Assembly: GCA_030674155.1 (NCBI GenBank)
Contig: CM060320.1
Span: forward strand, 33,280,047-33,344,046
Length of the DNA stretch: 64,000 nucleotides
DNA from: Stramonita haemastoma
Taxonomy: Eukaryota > Mollusca > Gastropoda > Neogastropoda > Muricidae
Direction: 5' to 3'
The notes under the pieces: model-generated
What the model was told of the DNA's origin: nothing
Database searches by the model: none
The model's input: the letters and a program-made list of their open reading frames with translations, nothing else
Shown here: positions 10,711-23,015 of the stretch, one piece after another
How the letters are laid out: each line of letters begins with the position of its first letter
Numbering within the stretch: position 1 is the stretch's first letter
Position numbers and translations under genes: made by a program

Positions 10711-10718
10711 TATATAAA
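10711..10718 (+). promoter_or_regulatory. LTR TATA box
   Basis: TATATAAA in a GC-poor context, mirrored in the 3' LTR at 14345-14352. This would put U3 at about 9911-10740. The transcription start about 30 nt downstream is inferred. Confidence 0.5.
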
Positions 10719-10992
10719 TCGCAGAGATCGCAGATAAATTAATGCGGACTAGTACAAAGTTATTGTGTTAAACTATTATGGTATAGTTTAATTGGAATAG
10801 ACAACGTTGAGTTGGAAACTGTGGAGGTTGTCTGAAAGTAAGGACTAGCTTGGTCCTTGTGATACTTGTTTTATTATTGTACTAGGGGGCTTCAGCAACC
10901 ATGTGTGATTATGGTCAGTCATATGCACGTAAAGCTGCTAGTTTTGTATGTGATTTTTGAGACGCTAGATTATGCCTGCTCAATCTCTTCCT

Positions 10993-11153
<161 letters not shown>

Positions 11154-11599
11154 GTTACGATATCCATGGGTTTGATAGGAACCAATGTTGTGGAAAAGAT
11201 CTTAGCATAAACTAAGTTCTGTTGGACATTATTTAGGATAATGTCAGCTGAGAGTACTGAGGAAAGGGTTTTCCTGGTTAATTGTAATATGTGGATTTGC
11301 TATTTACGATTTTATACTCTCTGTTGGTTCCCTGTGATTAACTTGGTATCTTGGTGTCGGTGATGAAAGGAGTTATATTCTGATACTCGGCTAGACCATA
11401 GACGACAATAGTATTTGCTATGTGTGCCTTTCATGAGCTATGTACCTGGTTAGTTATGGGTAGTTACATGGATTTCATATTTGTTTCAGGTGTGGTTTTA
11501 AATGTGGATAGTTACCTGAATTTTATATTTGTTTCAGGTGTGTGTTTTAAATGTGGATAGTTACCTGAATTTTGTATTTGTTTCAGGTGTGTGTTGTTT

Positions 11600-11638
11600 T
11601 GTTATGGTAAATGAAACAATAAACGTGTTACCATAACA
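11600..11638 (+). terminator. polyadenylation signal in a hairpin loop (5' LTR)
   Basis: AATAAA at 11618-11623 lies in the loop between the perfectly complementary arms TGTTATGGTAA (11600-11610) and TTACCATAACA (11628-11638). The same structure occurs in the 3' LTR at 15264-15302, where it would end the transcript. Confidence 0.6.
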
Positions 11639-11757
11639 CCCCTGCGTGGCCTCCATCAATACGTTTGAGATGTGGATTGCCTGAGTCATCCTACCATCTT
11701 CCCCTCTCCCCCATTCACCCTTTATTGTGGAAAGGGAAAAACGAACCTGTCTACAAT

Positions 11758-11775
11758 TGGCGCTGCGAGCAGGAT
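11758..11775 (+). promoter_or_regulatory. primer-binding site, probably tRNA-Ser
   Basis: TGGCGCTGCGAGCAGGAT begins with TGG (complement of CCA) 2 nt after the 5' LTR. The complementary tRNA 3' end would have a G discriminator, as eukaryotic tRNA-Ser does, with T-arm CCTGC. The tRNA identity is inferred. Confidence 0.65.
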
Positions 11776-11830
11776 GGCAGGTCAGTTTTATTTTACTGTA
11801 ACACACACACACACAGCTCAGCCGACTACC

Positions 11831-12619
11831 ATGGCATACCAGGAGATATGTTTGTCCCCGCCTGAACTGCAGCACTTCTCTGGTGATGTGACAGAGTTGT
11901 CACTCGAGGACTTCTCACTGGAAGTGGAGCGAGTCCTGGCAGCCTATCCTATGAGAGAGGAGATGGCTGCATACTACATCTATAGCCACCTGAAGGGAGT
12001 GGCTCGCAGAGAGATAATGCTGCACACGTTGGAGGAAACCAACACCCCAGAGAAGATCTTCAATGTTCTCAGGGCCGTGTTTGGTGACAGGCGGCGGATC
12101 ACCACTCTCCTGTCTGTTTTTTACAGTCGGGACCAGATGCCGGAAGAGTCGGTCCTGGACTACTCTCATGTGTTGAGGGACCTGGAGAGGTCCATCCACA
12201 TGCGGAAGGCAGACGCCCTTTCTGATTGTTTGTTGAGAGACAGATTTATTGATGGTCTTTCCAAGCTAGAGTTGAGAAGGGAATTGGGCCATATGGTAGG
12301 GAGGAAGCCTCAAACCACCTTCTTCCAGATTAGGGATGAAGCGTTGCAGTGGTTGAGTGAAGAAGAAGAACAAGAAGAGAATGTGAATAGGGAAAGCAAA
12401 AAGACTTTGACTATTGAGAAGCAGCAGATATCAGTGTTAGAAGATAAGATAAAATCACTGAAAGAGTCTGTGCAGTCAATGTTAGCTGTTGTTGCTGACA
12501 AGTTTCCATGTAGGAAAAGGAAACGGAGTAGGCGGAAAAGAAAGCGAAACAAAAAGAATAACCAGCCTACCAAAGAAAACCTGGTTCAGAGGGATTCAAA
12601 CCCCAGAATGTTGATGTGA
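11831..12619 (+). CDS. gag: Gag-like capsid protein of the LTR retrotransposon
   Basis: The ATG at 11831 gives 262 residues and fits the Gag start better than the in-frame ATG at 11672, which lies inside the LTR. The N-terminal 190 residues look like the helical capsid fold of Ty3/gypsy and PNMA/Arc-type Gag: AYYIYSHLKGVARREIMLHT, FNVLRAVFGDRR, FYSRDQMPEESVLDYSHVL, then LLRDRFIDGL and RRELGHMV. A glutamate-rich segment and a predicted coiled coil follow. The C-terminus is very basic (CRKRKRSRRKRKRNKKNN), probably for RNA binding in place of a CCHC zinc knuckle, which is absent. The frame is intact. A small ORF in the -1 frame overlaps its end. Confidence 0.8.
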   Translation: MAYQEICLSPPELQHFSGDVTELSLEDFSLEVERVLAAYPMREEMAAYYIYSHLKGVARREIMLHTLEETNTPEKIFNVLRAVFGDRRRITTLLSVFYSRDQMPEESVLDYSHVLRDLERSIHMRKADALSDCLLRDRFIDGLSKLELRRELGHMVGRKPQTTFFQIRDEALQWLSEEEEQEENVNRESKKTLTIEKQQISVLEDKIKSLKESVQSMLAVVADKFPCRKRKRSRRKRKRNKKNNQPTKENLVQRDSNPRMLM

Positions 12620-13044
12620 AGGGTTTTGAACTGTTGACTGATGTTGTGTCTTTGGATAAGACAGATATGGATCCTCTGCTAGCTTCTAGCATGGAGGATG
12701 AGTTGCAGGAGGGTGGATGGGTGCTGCTGCCCATTTCACCCAAACCAGTTGTTTCTGGTTGTTCTCCATCAAGGAGAAGTAGTGGTCAAAGGGAAAAGGT
12801 GTCCACAGCTGTGACTAAGACAAGATCTGTAAGATCTTCGTGTGAATTGTCAAAAAGCAGTTCACAAGGTGGCATGTCTCATCTGAAAGAAGAAAAACAT
12901 GATGTTTCAAGGTCTGATGTGGGTTTGTCCCATAAGGTTCCTGACAGAGGAAAGTGGTTCAGGAAAGAGCCTTTGCCATGCAGAGATAGGTTTATGGCAA
13001 GTAGGAAAAAATGGCATTCCTATCAGGGCTGCAGCATGTGCTAG
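12562..13044 (+). CDS. overlapping -1-frame ORF after Gag, unknown function
   Basis: Open from 12562, so it overlaps the Gag end by 58 nt in the -1 frame; there is no ATG near its start. The position is where Gag-Pol frameshifting occurs in retroelements, but the product has no protease, RT or integrase signature. It is Ser/Lys-rich with MDPLLASSMEDELQEGGWV near its start and KWFRKEPLPCRDRFMASRKK near its end. It could be reached by frameshifting or be a remnant of pol-side sequence. No family was recognised. Confidence 0.4.
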   Translation, partial: PAYQRKPGSEGFKPQNVDVKGFELLTDVVSLDKTDMDPLLASSMEDELQEGGWVLLPISPKPVVSGCSPSRRSSGQREKVSTAVTKTRSVRSSCELSKSSSQGGMSHLKEEKHDVSRSDVGLSHKVPDRGKWFRKEPLPCRDRFMASRKKWHSYQGCSMC

Positions 13045-13548
13045 CTGATGTGTGGTTGTGGTTACTAGGCATGGAATTGCAGTTGTAGTAACTATGAATG
13101 TTTTGTTCTTTTCCTTTCAGGATGTGTTGATGTAACAATGAATGATCTTATGTGCTTTTGTGTTGCAAATGGTTTGAGTTGGAAGATTATTGTTGTTTTG
13201 CATATGGTTTCATGATTATGCTGGTTGGCATATGTCATTGAATTTTTGTGTTTGCTAATGGTAACACAGGAGGCTATGAGGAAGATGATGGAATACGATG
13301 AGTATGGCAAATAGTATTTTGTTGGGTAAATCTAGTGTTGTAATTTTGAAGTCAGTCGTGGAGTTGTGGTTTTGAAGTAGGCCTAGTTGGTACAGGCCTA
13401 GATGGGACATCCGAGAGTTTTCACGAGTTTTGCTTTAGAGGTTTCTCAGATTGGTTGGTTCTCAGTTGTTGTTTTTTCTTCAGGCTATGTTGTTGAGGAG
13501 GACAGTAGACATGCAATGAGGACATTGCATTTTAAAGCTTGGGGAGTG
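13045..13548 (+). other. non-coding internal region and polypurine tract
   Basis: T/G-rich sequence with no credible ORF between the second ORF and the 3' LTR. The last bases, AAAGCTTGGGGAG (13534-13546), sit where a polypurine tract primes plus-strand synthesis, although the match is short. Confidence 0.55.
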
Positions 13549-15419
<1,871 letters not shown>

Positions 15420-15734
15420 CACGCATTCGCTGGGTGCTCAGTTTTATGAAAAGTTGGGCCATTGTCATTCTTCAAACAGTCCCGTTTCTGGCGTATGCGG
15501 TACCCAAGTTCTGGCGTTTGCAGTACCTAAGCACTGAAGTACCTAAGATGAAGTGGGGCTGGCAGGGCTTTTCCTGTGAAGTTCTAGGTATGTGTCATGT
15601 GTTTGTAAATCATATGTTAGTGTGTAAAGATGTGTGTCTATTTGTGTGTGTCTGTGTGTGAATCATGTTTTTTTTTTAATGTATTGTGTAATGTATTATT
15701 AAAATTTTTTAAAAATTCTTTTGTTTCATTCTTT
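15420..15734. other. right target-site duplication and non-coding flank
   Basis: CACG at 15420-15423 is the right target duplication. The rest is TG- and T-rich with no coding signal. Confidence 0.5.
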
Positions 15735-16025
15735 TATTTCGAGGATAATGGAATAAGGACGCATGTGATTTTTTTCCGTCCAGTTCCGTATGTATGCAGT
15801 TTTGTTAATTTTGTCATTGGTTCCCATCGACACTCGATGGCCTAAGCTTTTGAATAGTGGAATGGGTTTGATTGTGTGCGCAAGATGTTCTGCATGCATA
15901 TGCACACAGGACCTCAGTATATGGTCTCATCCAAAGGACTTTAGGGGAAGTAGAGTGGGCACTGATGTTAACTCCAGAGGAAAAATCCTCTTGAATGAGA
16001 ATGGAACCTGGTCAGCAGATCACAA
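15735..16025 (-). mobile_element. SINE (family S1)
   Basis: Antisense S1 with TTCGAGGATAATGGAATAAG, the GGCCTAAGCTTTTGAATAG region, GTGTGCGCAAGATGTTCTGC and GATGTTAACTCCAGAGG in the expected order. The tRNA-like head is partial. Confidence 0.75.
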
Positions 16026-16049
16026 GCACATCACTCTGACTACGAATAA

Positions 16050-16345
16050 GCACTCGCATACTTTTTTTACATCCAGCCCCCGTGTGCACGCAGTTTTCCA
16101 AATGTTGTCATTCGTTCTTATTGGTATAAGATGGCCTTTTTTTTAAAAAGTGGAAAGTGTGCGCAAGGTGTTCTGCATGTGTTTACACATGGGACTTCAG
16201 CTTATAGTCTCATGTAAATGAGTTTTGGGGATAGTTGAGTCTGCACTGATGTTAACTCCAGGGTAAAAGTCCCCTTGAAAGGGATTCGAACTGGGGTCAT
16301 CAGGTTTCCAGCTCAATGCTGTAACCACTGGGGTATATCTGGTCC
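16050..16345 (-). mobile_element. SINE (family S1), second tandem copy
   Basis: Carries the S1 order (TCATTCGTTCTTATTGG, GCGCAAGGTGTTCTGC, GATGTTAACTCCAG) and a head read in antisense as AACCACTGGGGTATATC. It follows the previous copy directly. Confidence 0.7.
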
Positions 16346-16437
16346 ACGTGTGTGTGTGTGTGTGTGTGTGTGTTGTTTGCAGCATACATAATAATAGACA
16401 GTAAATGCTACTGCCTGTAGCTGTTTTGTGTTTACAG

Positions 16438-16527
16438 GGCAGGCACATTGAAACAGCTGAAGACACTGCGTACAGAGAACAGGACAATAAACCAGGCATG
16501 AGGAATGGCTGTGTCTGCACACCAACT
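16438..16527 (+). CDS. weak exon candidate
   Basis: Follows an acceptor-like TGTGTTTACAG and ends before GTATGC. One open frame reads GRHIETAEDTAYREQDNK, then PGMRNGCVCTPT. There is no homologue to compare; the call rests on borders and composition. Confidence 0.25.
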
Positions 16528-16529
16528 AA

Positions 16530-17224
16530 GTATGCTGTGTGTGCTGTGATTAGAGAATATATATCGTCTTTTTTTTTTCCCTATGGGTATGTCTGGTTCT
16601 GTGTGTTTGGTGATTCTGATGTAGTTTTAACTGTGTTAGTTTGATACATGCATAGTTCTGATGGAAACTTACTTCCTCGTTAATTTTTTTTTTAATGCAT
16701 ATCCCATTGTGATAAAAACTGGTTTCTAAGATTGATTAACCTTCTTGACCCCTTGTGCCTGAGTCCTTATTTGACTAAAAGAACCACACCTAAAGAGAAT
16801 TACCTCTGCAAATTATGTACACACTCATTACATAAAAACTTTTTTTTAATTACCTGCTGCCAAAAATTGAAGAAAAAACAATAATAGTTTTTCGTATATA
16901 CTAACTGGTTTGGGAGAGAAAAAAAAATCAGTGAGCAGAGAATTGTTGTTCATGATGAGTATATTTACTCATAACTAGGATGTGATTGAGGTACAGATGG
17001 AAATCATCTTTTTTTTGTGGAGGGAGGGGGAGGGTAAACTTCCAGATCAGCATTATGGTTTGATGCATTGGTGAATTGGTGAATATGTGATAAGCTCCTG
17101 CAAATCATTAAAGGTGGATATTTTACATTCTGTTGTTTAGACAGACAATTGTTTAATGTGTTGTAGATTTGCCTGCCAGACTTCTTTCAAAGCCATTGCT
17201 GGGTTTTTTTCCAGCGGGGGAACA
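16530..17224. other. no gene seen; AT-rich DNA ending in a pyrimidine-rich acceptor
   Basis: Homopolymer-rich sequence. The last bases, GGGTTTTTTTCCAG, form a good 3' splice site directly before minisatellite copy B, hinting that the minisatellite began as exon sequence. Confidence 0.4.
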
Positions 17225-17640
17225 GTGACGACAGTGTCAGCACTCAGACGGCAGCGTTGTCTACTTCAAGGGGGGTGTGTCATGTGCAAGTGATGACAGT
17301 TGTGTCAGCACATCAGACATGCAGCGTTGTCTACTTCAAGGGGGGTTGGTCAGCACTTCATATGGCAGTGTTGTCTACTTCAAGGGGGGTGTGCCACGTC
17401 AGTGACGACAGTGTCAGCACTTCAGACAGCAGATTGTCTACTTCAAGGGGGCTGCTCTGCACTGTCAGACGGCAGTGTTGTCTACTTCAAGGGAGGTGTG
17501 CCACGTCAGTGACGACAGTGTCAGCACTTCAGACAGCAGTGTTGTCTACTTCAAAGGGGGTGTGCCACATCATGACGACAGTGTCAGCACTCAGACAGCA
17601 CGTTGCCTACTTCAAGGTCAACAATGCTGACATCCACAGT
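17225..17640 (+). repeat. 63-nt minisatellite, copy B
   Basis: About seven diverged units of the 7722-8660 minisatellite, with many small indels. It is followed by the same unique sequence (CATGAGGAGATTGTCAACAA) as copy A, which shows block duplication. Confidence 0.9.
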
Positions 17641-17688
17641 CAGTCATGAGGAGATTGTCAACAAGCACGTGACAGACTAAACTGCAAA

Positions 17689-17799
17689 ATGGACGCCAGC
17701 CTTGACTGGGACAGAGTGGAGTTGGATGAGGAATTTGGGGTCAGGGACAGCTCGGCTGACGAGGATGATCACGTAAAGCAAGAGGAGGAAGGAGTGTGA
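17689..17799 (+). pseudogene. frameshifted copy of the acidic ORF
   Basis: Duplicate of 8730 onward: 30 of the first 31 codons are shared, then one inserted base in the GAGGAGGAAGGAG region stops the frame after 36 residues. Copy A keeps the frame open, so this copy is the decayed one. Confidence 0.55.
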
Positions 17800-17824
17800 T
17801 GAGGGAACAGAGAAGCTACGTGAC

Positions 17825-18120
17825 CTGTCTCCATCATCTTTGCTGTGGGTGTTGTGCTACATGACCTTTCTCCACCATCATGCTATGGGTGTTGTGCTAC
17901 GTGACCTGTCTCCACCATATTTGCTGTGGGTGTTGTGCTACGTGACCTGTCTCCACCATATTTGCTGTGCGTGTTGTGCTACATGACCTGTCTCCCGTCA
18001 CTGCTGTTGGTGTTGTGCTACATGACCTGTCTCCACCATCACTGCTGTGGGTGTTGTGTCTCCCCCATCACTGCTGTTGGTGTGTGTCTCCCCCACCACT
18101 GCGTGGGTTTTGTGCTGCAT
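17825..18120 (+). repeat. about 40-nt minisatellite, expanded copy
   Basis: Repeats of CTACGTGACCTGTCTCCACC and GCTGTGGGTGTTGTG, about seven units against three or so at 8867-8990. It ends at the same CCAAG|GTAAGC donor-like site as copy A. Confidence 0.8.
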
Positions 18121-18439
18121 GGTGACAACATGAGGGGGTGGCCAGCCCCATTGCCAAGGTAAGCTGACATTTATTTTATGAGACCTGTTTGGCATAGTTA
18201 TGTAATGATCAGTCCTGAGATTTATGTTGTGAAGATTGAACGTAATTCCAGGTAGAAAATGTTTGAACCCACATACCTATAGGTCTCCAGGCACCATCAC
18301 ATTGTACAGTTATATGTCCAAGAAAGTATTCTTTATAATTTTCAATGGTACTTGTCCCTCTTTTTCCTGACTATACAAGTCAAACACACTGTAAATCCTA
18401 TGCAAAGGGAAGGGACTCTGCAAGAAAGATAGGTATCAT

Positions 18440-18447
18440 CACACACA

Positions 18448-18525
<78 letters not shown>
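18440..18525. repeat. (CA)n microsatellite
   Basis: CA tract at the same position in the block as 9301-9420 in copy A, but without the CACG interruption. Confidence 0.95.
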
Positions 18526-18527
<2 letters not shown>

Positions 18528-18559
18528 TACATCCAGGTATCATTTCCCTTTTTTTTTTT

Positions 18560-19241
18560 TTGTATTTTAATCAATAACATTCATGAACACTTTACAACAA
18601 TTCTTCGAATACTTTGATGCATGAGTTCACAAAAATAATCCAAATGCGAAAATTGACCTGTAATCACTTCTTGACTTGATACCCTCATCAATCATAAGCC
18701 GTAGAAAAGAAAAATAAAGGCAATAATACTTACATTTCCACACTTTAGTATCAAGGAAGTATCCCTTATTGCCCACAAATTCACAAAGACTGTCTTTTTT
18801 TTTCCTTCTAAATATTTATCCGCAATGTTCTTGCCGACCACGCCCCCAGATCGCGAGGTGCATCATTTTCTTCGTCACTGAAAGTTCTGGAGTACTGACC
18901 GGCGAAACTTTGATGTTGTCAAAGTAAAAATCCAGGTCATTCTCAATGGCTCTCACCTTACGCAGCCCAGTAATGTCATATCCCTCAAAAACAGAATCAT
19001 CATCACTATCATCAAATCACAATCTGTAAAATTCCTCGTCCTCCATGTTGAAAATTTGCTAGATCGCAAGATCGACTTTGATAATTACATTTGCTGGATA
19101 TGTTGGTATTGGGCCTATTTTATTATTATGATGTGTCTGTATTGGTTTATTTTATTATTATACGATATATCCCTAAGGGTGGAATGTAAAAAAGCACATG
19201 GGTGCTTATTCAGTATCCTCGAAATGAAAGAATTTGATTTG

Positions 19242-19289
<48 letters not shown>

Positions 19290-19737
19290 CCTCTCCCTCT
19301 CCCCTCTCCCCTCTCCCTCCCTCCCCTCTCTCCTCCCCCTCCCTCTCCCTCCCCTCCCTCCCCCCCTCCTCTTCCCCCTCCCTCCCTCCCCTCTCCCCCC
19401 TCCCTCCCCTCTCTCCCCCCCCCCCCCCACACGCATGCATGCACACACATACACACACACACGCACGCGCGAGCAGAGACACACACACATACACACAAAA
19501 TTGTCATAACGCACGGTGATTGATGAAGAAATGCTAATAGTGAAATAAAATTCAAATTATTTGTTTAAAAAAAAAAGTTGACTATAGCATGGGCAAATTT
19601 ATAAAAGAATGAGAGTAGAATGTAAAAAGTATTATTTTGTTAAAAATTTGTTTTTATTTTAGGAAAAAAAACACATAAAAGTATGTCTTTCTGTAATCAC
19701 CAATCACTTATGAAGAGCATTAACTTAAAATCAGTGG
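18560..19737. other. insertion relative to block copy A; no gene seen
   Basis: Present in copy B but absent from copy A. It holds AT-rich DNA, an S1 tail fragment at about 19170-19240, and a pyrimidine tract of CT and CCCTCC repeats (19244-19430) followed by CA repeats to 19497. No credible ORF was found. Confidence 0.55.
19244..19497. repeat. polypyrimidine (CT/CCCT)n then (CA)n
   Basis: About 185 nt of nearly pure C/T on the + strand, then CA repeats. The Ser/Leu/Pro-rich and Gly/Glu/Arg-rich frames here are artefacts. Confidence 0.95.
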
Positions 19738-20145
19738 ACTAGAGGTAACTTGCCTGTCTATAAAGTGAAAAGTCCGGGTCGGAGTGTGTGGTGGTTTGAA
19801 TCCCATTTGCGCCCAAAACTTTTCCTCCATCCATTTAACCATGAGTGGTGGTCTGGGTGCTAGTCTTTCGGATGAGACGATAAACTGAGGTCACGAGTGT
19901 TGCACATCAGTATGTAACACACATAAAAGAACCCAGGGCAACAAGAGGGTTGTCCTTGGCAAAATTATGTTTAAAAAAAAAAAGCCACTCTGATACAGTG
20001 ATAGGGAAACAAATACAGCTGCAGACAGGAAATGGAAAAAAAATAATGGGTGGCGCTGCACTTGTGGCGACACGCTCTTCCCGGGAAGAGCAGCCCGAAT
20101 TTCACGCAGAGATATCTGCTGTGACATAGAGTGGTATAAAAAAAA
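19738..20145 (+). mobile_element. SINE, full length (family S2)
   Basis: Sense copy. The head contains GGACTAGAGGTAACTTGCC and GGTGGTTTGAATCCC, followed by GGTGCTAGTCTTTCGGATGA, ACAAGAGGGTTGTCC, GGTGGCGCTGCACTTG and a tail with GCTGTGACATAGAGTGGTAT. It accounts for part of the insertion in block copy B. Confidence 0.8.
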
Positions 20146-20275
20146 ATGTTTAATAAGATTTTTTAAATTGCAAAATGGATAATAGAATATGGAGGATTTT
20201 TTTTTTCTCGCACTGCAGATACTGAGATAGTGTGCAGACTGCCAAATCCTCAGTTGTTTTTTCTATGGAAGCAGG

Positions 20276-20485
20276 ATGAAACTGTCACAAGCTGAGAGAA
20301 TAGCTTCAGCCTTGGAAAGACAGCTGGAAGAGACAGTAGCCAAAATTACAGAATTTGAAAAAACAACAACAAACAAACAAATCCCAGTGTGCTGTAGTTT
20401 CTTACAGCTTTTTAGTTTTTATTTTCAGGAGTCTGAGAATAAAACCAAAGAGTTTGACAATAGCATGTTAAGTCGTGACTCTTGA
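20276..20485 (+). CDS. candidate coiled-coil exon, block copy B
   Basis: Reads MKLSQAERIASALERQLEET then VAKITEFEK, one residue different from copy A at 9564. It crosses an AAC-rich run and ends ESENKTKEFDNSMLSRDS-stop after an acceptor-like ATTTTCAG. The last segment is longer than in copy A (NKTKEFD present) and looks more intact, so copy B may be closer to the ancestral exon pair. Coiled-coil character is inferred from the heptad spacing of Leu, Ala, Val and Ile. Confidence 0.4.
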   Translation: MKLSQAERIASALERQLEETVAKITEFEKTTTNKQIPVCCSFLQLFSFYFQESENKTKEFDNSMLSRDS

Positions 20486-20559
20486 ATCCAGGTCGTCAGG
20501 TCATCCTATCGTCTCATATCACTTTAGTGGAAAGATGTTAAATTGAAGAACACGCACAT

Positions 20560-20675
20560 GGGAAAGGGATAGCCTGGTGGTTAGAGTTATGTACTCGTGA
20601 TCTGCTGACCTGGGCTTGAATCTCATTCAAGAGGATTTTCCCTTTGGAGTTAACATCAATGCCGAATCTTTTTGT
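20560..20675 (+). mobile_element. SINE head fragment (family S1)
   Basis: GGGATAGCCTGGTGGTTAGA, a B-box-like GGGCTTGAATCTC, and CCCTTTGGAGTTAACATC. The 3' half is missing. Confidence 0.65.
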
Positions 20676-21252
20676 CAGAAGAGAACAAATTGCAAAATGT
20701 GAACATGGATCTTGGATACACACATTCATGAGGTAGGACATTCTTCCAAAGCTCAGAAAACTTTTGACATTCCATTATAAAGTGAAACTCATCTTCTATT
20801 GTTTTAATGTTACATTGTTTACAAAGACAATTTTCGTGTTGAATGCCATTCACTTGTCCTGTTTTAATTACACAGACACAGACGCACGTATGCACACAGG
20901 TAAACTATGACAATTTTTCTTGGAAAAAAAACAACTAAAAACTAAAATCATACCCCTACTTGAGAGCATACTTCAGCCAAGGAATCAAAAACATGATTGC
21001 AATCATGAACACCTTGAGAGCAAGATACACTGCAAATACTGATTTTGCCATCAAAATACAAATTTTGCCTGGCAAATTACTAAACCCATTGTGCTGGGGT
21101 AGGCAGGTTTCTATGAACATGAACTTGCACCTGAACTCCTGTAGAAAGGAGTTGTGAAGGGACTGCAGTGGGGTTTTCAGGCAGCAAGTGATGGTCAAGT
21201 AGAACATTCTTAGAAATGTTATTCATGCATTGTTTCATTTGGTGTGTTACAG
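20676..21252. other. no gene confidently seen
   Basis: AT-rich sequence. On the minus strand near 20700-20830 there is a frame containing CLCKQCNIKTIEDEFHFIME followed by CQKFSELW. It resembles the C-terminal tail often seen in LINE polymerases and may be a small LINE fragment. Confidence 0.35.
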
Positions 21253-21335
21253 GGGTGATGAACCCACAACAGCTGGAGATGACATGGGAGGGTCAGTCCA
21301 AGCAAGAATGCTCAGTGTCTGAGATAAGAACTACA
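21253..21335 (+). CDS. weak exon candidate related to the tandem-array exon A
   Basis: Follows GTGTGTTACAG. The frame VMNPQQLEMTWEGQS aligns loosely with GVRRQLKTMWDDEL, encoded by exon A in the array downstream. The incoming phase differs by one base from exon A, so splicing is uncertain. No good donor was found. Confidence 0.25.
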
Positions 21336-21490
<155 letters not shown>

Positions 21491-21754
21491 CTCCCACACT
21501 CTCACCATTCAACTTGACAAATACATGTATACATGAACAATCCAATGCGTTCTACTTTAAGGAAGGTTTGTCAGAACAAGTTAAGTTTTTTAAGATTTGT
21601 TTTTAAGACATGTTCTGTTTAGGTGTAACAGGAATTGCATTGCATTTTTATATTTGTTGCTCATATTTTGTGTTTATACATGTGTCTGTGTTTAGGGCAT
21701 GGGATAGCCAAATGGCTTATAATATTGTAGTATGTTGTATTGCATTGTGTACCA

Positions 21755-22150
21755 CTCTTACCTAAGGCAAATTTGACTACATGGAATTTAAACTGATCTC
21801 CCTAGGGAACGAGTGTTGCCACAAGAGCAGTGCCATCAGGGTGGATTTTGTTGGTTTTTTAATTTTTTTAATAAATTTTCCATTGTGCAAATGTATTTGT
21901 TTCCCCATAAGAGTGGCTTTTGTACTGATTTTTGCCAGGGACAACTCGCTATTGTTGGGGGTTCTTTTACATCTGCAAAGTGTGTGTAGGTTTCAGGGCC
22001 TCAGTTATGGTGTCTTATCTAAAAGTCTCGCACCCAGACCACCACTCAAAATGTAACAAATTGGGAAAAAGTTCAGGGTAAGACAGGGATCAAGCCTGCC
22101 GCTTGTGGCCTTCCAGACAGGTGAGTTATCTGTAGACCACTGCTGCACCT
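21755..22150 (-). mobile_element. diverged SINE (family S2)
   Basis: Antisense copy with TTTTGCCAGGGACAACTCGC, GTCTCGCACCCAGACCACC and GATCAAGCCTGCCGC in S2 order. It is more diverged than the other copies. Confidence 0.65.
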
Positions 22151-22676
22151 GGTGATGTGGTGGTGACTGATGGCAGTGGTTAGAGCCACCTTCAGTTCTT
22201 TAGTGGAGGGGATTTTTCCCCTGGAGTCCACATTGCTACATATCCATTTCCCTGAAAAGTCTTTAGACAAGACTGACCAGCCAAGCTCTCCTGTGCACGC
22301 ACACGCACATCTTGTGCATGCATTAAAAACCCATACACTTTGCATGTAAAACTTGCCCAAATATGGCCGGTTGTGTGGATGACACTACATACCCAGCATA
22401 CGCCCTGCCACCAGGAGAGGGATGGGCTCCGCCAGGTTCAACTTGCCCACCACAGCCCAAAGACTGAGCAAGGAGTTGTTGTCCCCTCAAATCCTCGGGC
22501 AGTAGTTGGGGCGCTGCCTGACGTCTTCAGGCAGTGCAAGTGTGGTGGGCAAGTAGGACCTGGCGGAGCCCATCCCTCTCCAGGTTTCAGGGTGCATGCT
22601 GGGTGTGCAGTGTCATCCACAGCACTGGCCTATTTGGCCAAGTTTTGCTAGAAAAGTGCATGGGGTTTTAATGCAT
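22151..22676. other. no gene seen; contains inverted short repeats
   Basis: GAGAGGGATGGGCTCCGCCA (22412 region) and CTTGCCCACCACAGCC recur in inverted form at about 22545-22585, giving an imperfect palindrome of about 170 nt centred near 22500. A related stretch, ATGGATCTGTAGCAATGTGG, occurs at 23127 in inverted orientation to about 22230. Confidence 0.45.
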
Positions 22677-23015
22677 GGGGGACGGGATAGCCTAGTGGTC
22701 AGAACATTGCGCTCGCAATTTGATGACTCGGGTTCGATTCCTGCTCGAGGAGATTTTTCTCCTGGAGTTAACATCAGTGCTGACTCCACTCTCCCCCAAA
22801 GTCCGTCGGATGAGACTATAAACCGAGGCCCGTGTGCAAACACATGCAGAACATCTTGCGCACACGTTAAATCCTCTTCCGCTTTTCGTAAGAGTAGGCC
22901 ATCGTGTGCCGGTGGGAACAGATGACAAGATTTATACAACTGCACACACACAGGGACTGGATGAAAAAAAGCACACATGTGCTTATCCCATTATCCTCGA
23001 TATAAAGGAATAAAA
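22677..23015 (+). mobile_element. SINE, full length (family S1 reference copy)
   Basis: The head GGGATAGCCTAGTGGTCAGA with B box GGGTTCGATTCC resembles a tRNA. The body follows with GGAGTTAACATCAGTGCTGA, CATCTTGCGCACACGTTAAA and GAGTAGGCCATCGTGTGCCG. The tail is TTATCCTCGATATAAAGGAA plus A-rich DNA. This copy defines the family used for the other S1 calls. Confidence 0.88.
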
